Positions 1 to 6,373 of a DNA stretch of 7,688 bases are shown piece after piece (the first letter of the stretch is position 1; every line of letters begins with the position of its first letter). Source of the DNA: an uncultured Lachnospiraceae bacterium (GTDB lineage Bacteria > Bacillota > Clostridia > Lachnospirales > Lachnospiraceae); contig CALZMS010000038.1 in the NCBI GenBank assembly GCA_945788595.1, positions 1 to 7,688 on the forward strand, written 5' to 3'. The notes beneath the pieces were generated by a model. It did not search any database. It was given only the letters and a program-made list of their open reading frames with translations, and was not told where the DNA came from. The position numbers were made by a program, and so were the translations under genes.

Positions 1-179
1 TCATGCTTTTTACCAAACAAAGTCAGCTCTCCAAAGGTCTTTCTCAGGCCTTCGCCAAAGCAGCGAACCTGCACAAATCTTGTTTTGATGGAATACCACA
101 GACCAACGGCCACCAGCAGAAATACCAGAATGTAATCTGAAAGGTAAGCATTAATCGTCTGTACGATGGACAGTAACAT
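1..179 (-). CDS. Sodium:alanine/glycine symporter (AGCS family), N-terminal fragment
   Basis: Only the first 59 codons are in the window; the frame is still open at the left edge. The translation begins MLLSIVQTINAYLSDYILVF and continues with a hydrophobic segment ending LLVAVGLWYSIKTRFVQVRC. This matches the N-terminus of AGCS sodium- or proton-coupled alanine/glycine importers: a short amphipathic start, a first membrane helix, then a T-R-F-V-Q-type motif and a K/R-rich loop. The start is fixed by an AAAGGAGG ribosome binding site (187-194) seven bases upstream. Family knowledge says the protein sits in the cytoplasmic membrane and imports small neutral amino acids. The glycine riboswitch in its leader independently supports glycine or alanine as substrate. 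The specific substrate and the rest of the protein cannot be judged here. Confidence 0.85.
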   Translation of the reverse strand, partial: MLLSIVQTINAYLSDYILVFLLVAVGLWYSIKTRFVQVRCFGEGLRKTFGELTLFGKKH

Positions 180-230
180 ACTCTTTCCTCCTTTGTTGTC
201 CTACTTCAGAGAATCAAAATAGTTCACTGA

Positions 231-300
231 GCCATTTTGATATACCTGGCAATCAAAAATGGGCTACTATGCCATTCATTGATATACTTGGCAAAAAAAT
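231..300 (-). repeat. Two imperfect ~30-nt direct repeats between attenuator and start codon
   Basis: Positions 231-260 and 271-300 are imperfect copies, offset by 40 bases. Both read GCCATT, then TTGATATAC(C/T)TGGCAA, then an A-run, differing by a 2-base insertion and a few substitutions. Each contains a short GCCA...TGGC dyad around a central ATAT. The adjoining terminator stem (302-324) has the same outline, GCCA...ATAT...TGGC, flanked by A-runs. The copies lie in the part of the leader transcribed only when the terminator is bypassed. Function unknown; they may be decayed duplications of the terminator hairpin. Confidence 0.5.
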
Positions 301-324
301 AGAGCCACTGAATATCAGTGGCTC
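293..324 (-). terminator. Intrinsic terminator of the glycine riboswitch (attenuator)
   Basis: Read on the minus strand, GAGCCACTGA (324-315), loop TAT, and TCAGTGGCTC (311-302) form a perfect 10-bp stem, followed by A and seven Ts (299-293). On the plus strand the stem is followed by A residues, so it can only terminate minus-strand transcription. It lies between the glycine aptamer and the symporter start codon, the expected place for a riboswitch-controlled attenuator. Confidence 0.85.
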
Positions 325-368
325 AAAAAAACTGCGGCAATTTCATTTCTATCTAAATATGTTGGTAG

Positions 369-480
369 AAACAACCAGCCCTGTTCTTTTGCCTGAGAGA
401 TTCAGTGCGTCTTTGCACCTTACACCGTCGGCACCCAATTTAATGGGATTCTCCAAAGCGCCCTCCACAACCGGTTTCCA
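369..480 (-). promoter_or_regulatory. Glycine riboswitch (gcvT-type), single aptamer
   Basis: On the minus strand the glycine-aptamer core is clear. P1 starts with GGAGAATCCC (about 453-444). Next comes GTGCCGACGGTGTAAGGTGC (434-415), matching the conserved GCCGAAGG...GGUGCAA segment, and then CTGAATCTCTCAGGCAAAAG (404-385), matching CUGAAACUCUCAGGCAAAAG. Only one full aptamer is present, so this is a singlet rather than a tandem form. Flanking bases GAAACCGG (478-471) could pair with CTGG...GTTTC (379-369) as an outer helix, possibly the remnant or ghost aptamer known in singlet glycine riboswitches. Because a terminator and an amino-acid symporter follow, it probably shuts off uptake when glycine is abundant. 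The OFF direction is inferred. Confidence 0.9.
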
Positions 481-534
481 AAAAGATTCTGGCTGCTTCA
501 ACGGGATATGTTTTTTATCAATTGTTCAAGTGCT

Positions 535-563
535 ATACTATCACACTGCTATACAAAAGTAAA
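535..563 (-). promoter_or_regulatory. Predicted promoter of the riboswitch/symporter transcript
   Basis: On the minus strand, TTTACT (563-558) is followed after 17 bases by TAGTAT (540-535), preceded by TG in the extended -10 position. Each hexamer matches the sigma-A consensus at 4 of 6 positions. Transcription would start near 528, about 50 bases before the aptamer. It lies just beyond the 3' end of the regulator gene on the same strand, so read-through from that gene is also possible. Confidence 0.45.
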
Positions 564-575
564 GAGAAGATTTTT

Positions 576-1181
576 CTAAGTTTCCCTGTACTGCCTCATA
601 ATTCCTTTGACCGTCTCGAACAGATGCGGCTTTAACTCCGCCAGCGTCACTGGCTGCTGATACAGGATCACATTGTAGCTGGCGCCGCTGATCATTTCCA
701 GGATCAGATACATCATCAGCTCCGGTGTTTTGTAGGTATGCTCTGCCTTAGCCATCAATTCCTCATAGATCGTATAGATCGCCGGTTCCTCATCCCCCGG
801 GGTAAAAAACAGCGAATCCTTAAAAAACCCCCAGCTTAAATGCTTCGATAACAGCTTCACCAGATCATGATTGGCCGCAAGCTGGTCCAGAATACGGTCG
901 ATCATAAACAACACCTGCATCTCAAAATCCGAAAGTTCCGGATGTTCCAGAAGCTCCTCATAAGCCGCCAGAAACACCTGATGGGCCTTATGACCGATCA
1001 GATGATTGCGGATATCGTATTTATCCTTAAAATAAAGATAAAACGTTCCCTTTGCCACACCGGCCTGATTCACAATATCAGAAATAGAAGTCTTATTAAA
1101 TCCATGATCAATAAACAGAGAAAAAGCCGATTCCAAAAGAGAATCCCTTTTCTGCTGTTTTTTATTTTCCACTTTTCCCAT
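576..1181 (-). CDS. TetR/AcrR-family transcriptional regulator
   Basis: A 201-residue protein of usual TetR length. The N-terminal DNA-binding domain covers about residues 11-57: KRDSLLESAFSLFIDHGFNK, then the helix-turn-helix TSISDIVNQAGVAKGTFYLY (31-50), then FKDKYDI. The T-S-I-S-D-I, A-G-V-A-K-G-T-F-Y and Y-F-K-D-K motifs are diagnostic. The C-terminal ligand-binding/dimer half is helical and, as usual, not informative about the ligand. I chose the ATG at 1181 over the in-frame ATG at 1208: a GAGAGGAGAG ribosome binding site (1200-1191) precedes it, whereas the upstream ATG would leave only about ten bases of leader from the predicted promoter. It is divergent from the MMPL transporter gene, and dyads in the shared gap are likely its operators, so it is probably that transporter's local repressor. 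The inducing ligand is unknown. Confidence 0.93.
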   Translation of the reverse strand: MGKVENKKQQKRDSLLESAFSLFIDHGFNKTSISDIVNQAGVAKGTFYLYFKDKYDIRNHLIGHKAHQVFLAAYEELLEHPELSDFEMQVLFMIDRILDQLAANHDLVKLLSKHLSWGFFKDSLFFTPGDEEPAIYTIYEELMAKAEHTYKTPELMMYLILEMISGASYNVILYQQPVTLAELKPHLFETVKGIMRQYRET

Positions 1182-1225
1182 ATCTGACAGCTCTCCTCTC
1201 TGCCACATTTTGCAAGGTTGTGTCT

Positions 1226-1255
1226 ATTATAGGAAAATTCTTTCCCAAAAATCAA
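1226..1255 (-). promoter_or_regulatory. Predicted promoter of the TetR-family gene
   Basis: On the minus strand, TTGATT (1255-1250) and a perfect TATAAT (1231-1226) are separated by 18 bases. The start would fall near 1219, giving a leader of about 40 bases to the chosen ATG. None of the three dyads overlaps this promoter; the nearest (1304-1324) lies about 50 bases upstream of its -35. Autoregulation by simple occlusion is therefore not obvious. Confidence 0.7.
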
Positions 1256-1303
1256 CCCCAAACAGGAACACTTTTCCAAAACCGTCATATTGAATAAATG
1301 TGT

Positions 1304-1324
1304 AAAATGACTTATGGTCATTTT
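1304..1324. promoter_or_regulatory. Operator-like dyad 1 (distal)
   Basis: AAAATGAC (1304-1311) and GTCATTTT (1317-1324) are perfect inverted 8-base arms around TTATG. The core TGAC-N5-GTCA is shared with the two dyads downstream. It is centred near -61 relative to the predicted transporter start. It is probably an auxiliary site for the adjacent TetR-family protein. Confidence 0.6.
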
Positions 1325-1339
1325 TAGTCCTTTTTATTA

Positions 1340-1368
1340 TTGACCATTAGTCACTTTTGATATATAAC
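1340..1368 (+). promoter_or_regulatory. Predicted promoter of the MMPL transporter gene
   Basis: TTGACC (1340-1345) and TATAAC (1363-1368) are spaced by 17 bases, each matching the sigma-A consensus at 5 of 6 positions. Transcription would start near 1375. The -35 box lies inside dyad 2 and the start point inside dyad 3, a classic layout for repression by a TetR-family protein. Confidence 0.7.
1341..1353. promoter_or_regulatory. Operator-like dyad 2 (overlaps -35)
   Basis: TGACCATTAGTCA has the TGAC-N5-GTCA core and differs from dyad 3 by one base (A for G at position 9). It covers five of the six bases of the predicted -35 box of the transporter gene. Its centre is 33 bases from dyad 1 and 34 from dyad 3. 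Confidence 0.65.
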
Positions 1369-1373
1369 AAGAT

Positions 1374-1388
1374 ATGACCATTGGTCAT
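1374..1388. promoter_or_regulatory. Operator-like dyad 3 (overlaps transcription start)
   Basis: ATGACCATTGGTCAT is a perfect palindrome with 7-base arms around a single T. It covers the predicted transcription start of the transporter gene and ends 18 bases before its ribosome binding site. It is the best-formed of the three sites and the strongest candidate for the primary TetR-family operator. Confidence 0.75.
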
Positions 1389-1420
1389 TAATTTATCATC
1401 ATAAAAAAGGAGAGTTCCAA

Positions 1421-3517
1421 ATGGAAAAGCTTGGCAGAAAAATAGTAAAATACCGCATTCCGATTTTTATCATCAGTCTTCTGCTGCTGATTCCGGCATC
1501 CATCGGATATCTGAACACCCGCGTAAATTATGATATCCTCTCCTATCTGCCGGGAGAAATCGAAACCATGAAGGGCCAGGATATTCTGGTCGATGAATTC
1601 GGCACAGGCGCCTACTCCATGTTTATCTGCGAAGGCATGGAAAATAAGGATGTGTCCGCACTAAAGAAAAAAATTGAAAACGTTGACCACGTAGCCAAAG
1701 TAGTCTGGTACGACAGTATTGCCGACATCCGTCTTCCTATGGAAATGCTGCCGGACAAAATACGGGATGCCTTTAACGCAGACGATTCCACACTAATGTT
1801 TATCATTTTTGATACAACAACCTCCGCAGACGAAACCATGCAGGCCATCAAAGATATCCGTAGCCTTGCCGACAAACAGTGCTTCCTAAGCAGTATGTCC
1901 GCTGTAGTCACCGATACGAAGGATCTGGCGGAGCAGGAAGTCATTATTTACGTCGTTATTGCCGTACTGCTTCTGGCCATTGTACTGGCACTGACCATGG
2001 AATCCTTCCTGATTCCTGTACTGTTTCTGGTGAGTATTGGTATGGCAGTTATATACAATCTGGGCACCAATATCCTTACCGGAGAAATTTCCTATATTAC
2101 CAAGGCTCTCTGTGCCGTCCTGCAGCTTGGCGTAACCATGGATTATTCCATTTTCCTGTGGCACAGCTACCAGGAACAGCTAAAGAATCTGCCGGATGAC
2201 CATCATGAAGCCATGGCAAAAGCCATCGCCGCCACCATCAAATCTGTGGTCGGCAGTTCCATCACCACCATCGCCGGTTTCCTGGCCCTGTGCTTTATGA
2301 GCTTTACCCTTGGGCTGGATCTGGGCATCGTTATGATGAAAGGTGTCGCCTTCGGCGTACTCTGCTGCGTAACTATCCTGCCGTCCATGATCATGATTTT
2401 TGATAAAGCACTGGAAAAAACAAGGCATCGCCAGCTAATCCCCAACCTGCCGGGATTGTCAAAATTTATTGTCAGACATCACACACTGTTTGCCATCCTT
2501 TTTGTGGCACTTTTTGTCCCCTTTGCCTGGTTCCAGGCCCACACAAGCGTGTACTACAATCTGGATTCCAGTCTGCCGAAAGATCTGCCCAGCATCCAGG
2601 CCAATACAAAGCTGCAGGAGGAATACGACATGGGTGCTGCCCATATGATCCTTCTGGACAAAGACATGAATGAAAAGCAGAAATACAAGATGATCGATGA
2701 AATGGAAAAGGTGGACGGTGTCAAAAACATATTGGGCCTGGAAAGCCTGATCGGCCCCGGTCTTCCCCAGATCATGATTCCCGACGATATCAAGGAAATC
2801 CTGGAAAGCGACAACTACGAGCTGATGCTGGTCATGAACGAATATGCCGTAGCTTCCGACGAGGTCAATCAGGAAATCAACGAGCTGAATTCGATACTGA
2901 AAAGCTATGATCCAGACGGCATGCTGGTAGGGGAGGCTCCCTGTACCAAGGATCTGATCGAGATCACCAATCACGATTTCAAGGTAGTAAGCGCTGTATC
3001 CATTCTGGCTGTATTCTTTATTATTCTGCTGGTATTTAAATCCATATCCCTGCCAGTGATTCTGGTCATGGTCATCGAGGGCGCCATCTTCATCAATATG
3101 GGTATCCCCTATCTGACAGGATCGGTACTGCCCTTTATCGCGTCCATCGTCATCGGTACGATCCAGCTAGGTTCCACCGTAGACTACGCGATCCTGATGA
3201 CCAGCCGGTACGAAAAAGAACGCGGCGCAGGAAAGAGCAAAGAGGAAGCCATTTCCATAGCCCACAGCACCAGCATGCGTTCCATCATTATATCTGCTGT
3301 CGGCTTTTTCGCCGCCACCTTTGGCGTGGGCATGTACTCCCAGATCGATATGATCAGCTCCCTTTGCCTTCTGATGGCCAGAGGCGCCCTGATCAGTATG
3401 TGCTGCGTGCTTCTGTTCATGCCGGCCATGTACTGGGTATTTGACGGACTGATCTGCAAAACCAGCAGAAATTTCCGCCTGCATGGTAAACACGTTAAAG
3501 CAACTGTGGATGCTTAA
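1421..3517 (+). CDS. MMPL/RND-superfamily membrane transporter
   Basis: A 698-residue protein with the two-fold RND/MMPL layout. Helix 1 is at about 13-31, an extracytoplasmic domain at 32-170, and helices 2-6 at about 172-327. Helix 7 is at about 354-372, a second extracytoplasmic domain at 373-518, and helices 8-12 at about 521-672. Helices 4 and 10 carry the family's GVTMDYSIFL and GSTVDYAILM motifs. Their Asp-Tyr pairs (D241/Y242 and D588/Y589) correspond to the proton-relay pairs known in MmpL proteins, so it should be an active proton-driven exporter. The start has an AAGGAGAG site (1407-1414) six bases upstream. The short C-terminal tail (about 25 residues) lacks the long cytoplasmic domain of some mycobacterial MmpLs. 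The substrate is unknown; family members export lipids or hydrophobic compounds. It is divergent from the TetR gene, its likely repressor, and is followed by the heptad-repeat gene. No clear terminator lies between, so co-transcription is plausible. Confidence 0.93.
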   Translation: MEKLGRKIVKYRIPIFIISLLLLIPASIGYLNTRVNYDILSYLPGEIETMKGQDILVDEFGTGAYSMFICEGMENKDVSALKKKIENVDHVAKVVWYDSIADIRLPMEMLPDKIRDAFNADDSTLMFIIFDTTTSADETMQAIKDIRSLADKQCFLSSMSAVVTDTKDLAEQEVIIYVVIAVLLLAIVLALTMESFLIPVLFLVSIGMAVIYNLGTNILTGEISYITKALCAVLQLGVTMDYSIFLWHSYQEQLKNLPDDHHEAMAKAIAATIKSVVGSSITTIAGFLALCFMSFTLGLDLGIVMMKGVAFGVLCCVTILPSMIMIFDKALEKTRHRQLIPNLPGLSKFIVRHHTLFAILFVALFVPFAWFQAHTSVYYNLDSSLPKDLPSIQANTKLQEEYDMGAAHMILLDKDMNEKQKYKMIDEMEKVDGVKNILGLESLIGPGLPQIMIPDDIKEILESDNYELMLVMNEYAVASDEVNQEINELNSILKSYDPDGMLVGEAPCTKDLIEITNHDFKVVSAVSILAVFFIILLVFKSISLPVILVMVIEGAIFINMGIPYLTGSVLPFIASIVIGTIQLGSTVDYAILMTSRYEKERGAGKSKEEAISIAHSTSMRSIIISAVGFFAATFGVGMYSQIDMISSLCLLMARGALISMCCVLLFMPAMYWVFDGLICKTSRNFRLHGKHVKATVDA

Positions 3518-3604
3518 AATCAAATATGTAAAACTTTAAACCACAAAAAGCACCATAAACTCGCAGCCCCAAACAACTAATGCAAAACCATTTTTTTCAA
3601 TATT

Positions 3605-3633
3605 TTTGCAGAGTAAATGCATTTATCTGCAAA
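3605..3633. promoter_or_regulatory. Large imperfect dyad upstream of the heptad-repeat gene
   Basis: Left arm TTTGCAGAGTAAATG (3605-3619) and right arm CATTTATCTGCAAA (3620-3633) are complementary over 14 pairs with one bulged G. The centre, TAAATGCATTTA, is a perfect 12-base palindrome. Neither strand has a U-run after it, so it does not look like an intrinsic terminator. A weak promoter, TTTATC (3622-3627), 17 bases, TAAATA (3645-3650), would place its -35 in the right arm. It may be an operator for a dimeric regulator or an RNA hairpin in a transporter/repeat-protein transcript. It is unlike the TGAC-N5-GTCA sites upstream of the transporter. Confidence 0.5.
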
Positions 3634-3688
3634 TAATTCTCGCATAAATAGTTATGACATAAAACAAAAAACAGGAGGTAACTACACC

Positions 3689-6361
3689 ATGAAAAAGAAA
3701 CAGGTTCAGGCTCTGCTGGCCGGAATGGCTTTCACACTTTCCGTCTCCCTGCCGGTGACCACCGTATGGGCCGCCGTGCCGGAGAAAGACCAGACCGTAT
3801 ATGTAAACGCTGATGAAACAGGAAATACCGACAACATCATCGTCAGTAACTGGCTGAAAAACGCTTCCGGCGACGCTTCACTGACAGATACCACTTCTCT
3901 TGAGGATATCCAGAACGTCAAAGGAGACGAAACCTTCACCCAGAACAGCGACGGCACCATTACCTGGGCCGCCGATGGAAACGATATCTACTACCAGGGA
4001 ACCACCGACGCCGAGCTTCCCGTTTCCGTAAAGCTCACCTACTATCTGGATGGAAAAGAGATTTCTCCATCACAACTGGCCGGAAAAAGTGGTAAGGTTA
4101 AGATTCGTATCGACTATGAAAATCACTCCCAGCAAACCATGCATGTCAACGGGAAACAGGAAACGATCCACACCCCCTTCCTTATGGTCACAGGCATGAT
4201 CCTTCCCACAGATACATTCTCCAATGTAGAAGTGACCAATGGAAAAGTCATCTCCGAGGGCAAAAATCAGATCGTCATGGGCGTGGGACTGCCCGGTCTG
4301 GCAGACAGCCTCAAACTTTCCGATCTCGAAGACCTTGATGCCCTTGAGATTCCGGATTACGTAGAAATCACAACAGATGTGCAGAATTTTTCCCTGGCTC
4401 TCACCGCTACCATAGCCACAACGGGAACCTTAAGCGACCTTGGTCTGGATAATATTCAGTCCCTGGATGATCTAAAGGACAGCATTGATGAACTGACAGA
4501 TGCCTCTGCTCTGCTGGTAGACGGAAGCTCCAGACTGCAGGAAGGCATCGAAACACTGGACAGCTCTGCCTCTGATTTTGTCGATGGTTTAAACAGTGCC
4601 GATGACGGTGCCGGACAGCTCAAAGATGGTATTGATACCATGAACAGCAAAAAAGGAGAGCTGCTGGACGGTGTAGATGCACTGGTTGCCGGTATGAAAT
4701 CCCTGCAAACAGGAGCTTCTTCGCTGGAAACCGGTATAAATGACTACACCGCAGGCGCATCCCAGCTGAGCACAGGTATCGATCAGGTAGATCAGGGTGT
4801 CACACAGTTAAAAAATGGTATCGATCAATTAAACAGTCAAAAAGAGGCACTGACCGAAGGTGTGTCCTCCCTGGCCCAGGGTGGTTCATCTCTCCAGGAA
4901 GGCAGTGCTTCCCTGAAAGACGGTATTCAGTCTTATACAACAGGAGCTGCTTCCCTGCAATCCGGCATTCATCAGCTGGACAGCCAGCTGGATGCAAGTC
5001 TTGGCAAAGCCAAAGATCTGCCCGATGCCATAGATACCCTGACAAAAGGGGCAAAACAATTGGCCGAAGGCGCTTCCTCCCTGCAATCCGGCGCACAGCA
5101 AGTCAAAAACAATGCTTCCAGCCTGAACGCAGCCGTCAATGATCTATCCGATGCCCTGCAGACTTCTCAGGATCTTGTACAGGGTGCCATAACTGCAGCC
5201 CAAAAACTGAAAGTTACGGTAAATACCGAGCAGGCAAACAACACCGCCACAGAACAGGCACAAAATGCTGTTACTCTGGAAAACGAAAAAGTAAATCAAT
5301 ACGCCGCAGAACAGATGGACGCCAAAAAAGCGGCCGTCAAAGCAAAACTGGAAGCTGCCGGTGTAGATCAGGACGTCATCACAGACGTTCTCAGCGAACT
5401 GACTTATACTGATGCCAAAGTACAGACTTCGCCTTCCATTACCATTACCGATGATACCAACAATGAAGAAGCCATCAAAGAGCTCGAAGATACAAAACAG
5501 CAATTACAGGCTGTTTCCCAAGAACTTGCCAAACAGGATCTGAGCCAGACCGAAGCAGATATTAATGCTCTGGAAAACGGAGCCGATCAGGCCGTATCCA
5601 GTGCCAAAAAGCTTCAGGAAGGGGCAGAAACACTGGAAACTTCTGCAGCACCTTTAAAAAATTTCTCAGAAACAGCAAAAAACCTGCAGGCAGCTGTCGG
5701 GCAGCTAAAAGCAGGGGCTGACAGTCTCTGTGGTGAAGACAACAGCAATGATCAGAAACTATGTGCTGCCGCAGATTCCCTGTATTCCGGTACAGTCTCT
5801 TTAAGCAGCGGTATTGCTTCTCTTGCCCAGGGCGCTTCTACTCTCAGTGAAGGAACCAGCCAGCTGGCTTCAGGCGCTGACCAGCTGAAAACAGGCAGTC
5901 AAAACCTGAAGACCGGAGCCAATATCCTTGTCGCCAACAACAGGCAGCTGACAGACGGTGCTTTGGCACTTTCCAAAGGCTCCGCTGATCTTCTGACCGG
6001 CGGTCTCGTCCTGAAATCCGGTGCCGATACGCTGGGCTTTGGCATTGGGCAATTGGCTGACGGCGCTGCGGCACTGAAAGAAGGTACCGGCAAGCTGGCA
6101 AACGGCGGTCAGGACCTTAAAGAAGGCACCACAAAACTCCTCGACGGTGCCACAGAACTGGCAGATGGAATGAAAGAATTTGACAAAGAAGGTATCCAGA
6201 AACTGTCCGATGTGGTAAATCATGACCTTCAGAATCTGCTTGATCGTCTGCAGGCAGTTGCCGATGCCGACAAAGCCTATACTTCCTTCGACGGAGCCGG
6301 CAACGGTTCCGGAAGTGTAAAATTTATTATTGAAACAGCAGGAATCGAAGCCGACAATTGA
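3689..6361 (+). CDS. Secreted xxxLxxG heptad-repeat protein (YhgE/Pip-like repeat region)
   Basis: An 890-residue protein. I chose the ATG at 3689 over one at 3617: AGGAGG (3673-3678) precedes it and the product then starts with a signal peptide. That peptide is MKKK, a hydrophobic stretch to about residue 25, and a VWA|A cleavage site near residue 28. Residues 30-245 form a probable beta-rich N-terminal domain. Residues about 270-480 and 625-830 are runs of seven-residue repeats with Leu at position 4 and Gly at position 7, e.g. ASQLSTG, ASSLETG, TSQLASG, ADQLKTG. Residues about 505-625 are a non-repeat, Ala/Gln/Lys/Glu-rich, probably coiled-coil insert. The repeat is the type found in YhgE/Pip ectodomains, but the C-terminal membrane helices of those proteins are absent. 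It is therefore probably released or held by an uncleaved signal anchor. The only cysteines are C681 and C692. It lies 171 bases after the MMPL gene on the same strand; an accessory role in that export system is inferred. The biochemical function is unknown. Confidence 0.85.
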   Translation: MKKKQVQALLAGMAFTLSVSLPVTTVWAAVPEKDQTVYVNADETGNTDNIIVSNWLKNASGDASLTDTTSLEDIQNVKGDETFTQNSDGTITWAADGNDIYYQGTTDAELPVSVKLTYYLDGKEISPSQLAGKSGKVKIRIDYENHSQQTMHVNGKQETIHTPFLMVTGMILPTDTFSNVEVTNGKVISEGKNQIVMGVGLPGLADSLKLSDLEDLDALEIPDYVEITTDVQNFSLALTATIATTGTLSDLGLDNIQSLDDLKDSIDELTDASALLVDGSSRLQEGIETLDSSASDFVDGLNSADDGAGQLKDGIDTMNSKKGELLDGVDALVAGMKSLQTGASSLETGINDYTAGASQLSTGIDQVDQGVTQLKNGIDQLNSQKEALTEGVSSLAQGGSSLQEGSASLKDGIQSYTTGAASLQSGIHQLDSQLDASLGKAKDLPDAIDTLTKGAKQLAEGASSLQSGAQQVKNNASSLNAAVNDLSDALQTSQDLVQGAITAAQKLKVTVNTEQANNTATEQAQNAVTLENEKVNQYAAEQMDAKKAAVKAKLEAAGVDQDVITDVLSELTYTDAKVQTSPSITITDDTNNEEAIKELEDTKQQLQAVSQELAKQDLSQTEADINALENGADQAVSSAKKLQEGAETLETSAAPLKNFSETAKNLQAAVGQLKAGADSLCGEDNSNDQKLCAAADSLYSGTVSLSSGIASLAQGASTLSEGTSQLASGADQLKTGSQNLKTGANILVANNRQLTDGALALSKGSADLLTGGLVLKSGADTLGFGIGQLADGAAALKEGTGKLANGGQDLKEGTTKLLDGATELADGMKEFDKEGIQKLSDVVNHDLQNLLDRLQAVADADKAYTSFDGAGNGSGSVKFIIETAGIEADN

Positions 6362-6373
6362 TAGCCACTGACA

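Noticed and set aside
269..562. 97-codon plus-strand open frame
   Set aside because: It lies antisense over the glycine riboswitch, its terminator and promoter, has no ribosome binding site, and its composition is explained by the RNA element.
867..1187. 106-codon plus-strand open frame within the regulator gene
   Set aside because: It is antisense to a clear TetR-family gene and has a low-complexity Lys/Arg/Ile-rich translation typical of a shadow frame.
1182..1208. N-terminal extension of the TetR protein from the ATG at 1208
   Set aside because: It is only about ten bases from the predicted transcription start, has no ribosome binding site, and would make the GAGAGGAGAG site coding.
2459..2974. 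171-codon minus-strand open frame inside the MMPL gene
   Set aside because: It is a shadow of the transporter reading frame, His/Gln/Asp-rich, without a ribosome binding site or family motif.
3617..3688. N-terminal extension of the heptad-repeat protein from the ATG at 3617
   Set aside because: That ATG sits inside the dyad and lacks a ribosome binding site. The extension is polar and would bury the signal peptide; AGGAGG is correctly placed for 3689.
4490..6180. Possible tandem DNA repeat or recombination array
   Set aside because: The 21-base periodicity follows from the seven-residue protein repeat. Identical stretches are short (for example TCCCTGCAATCCGGC twice), so no DNA-level array or CRISPR-like structure is supported.
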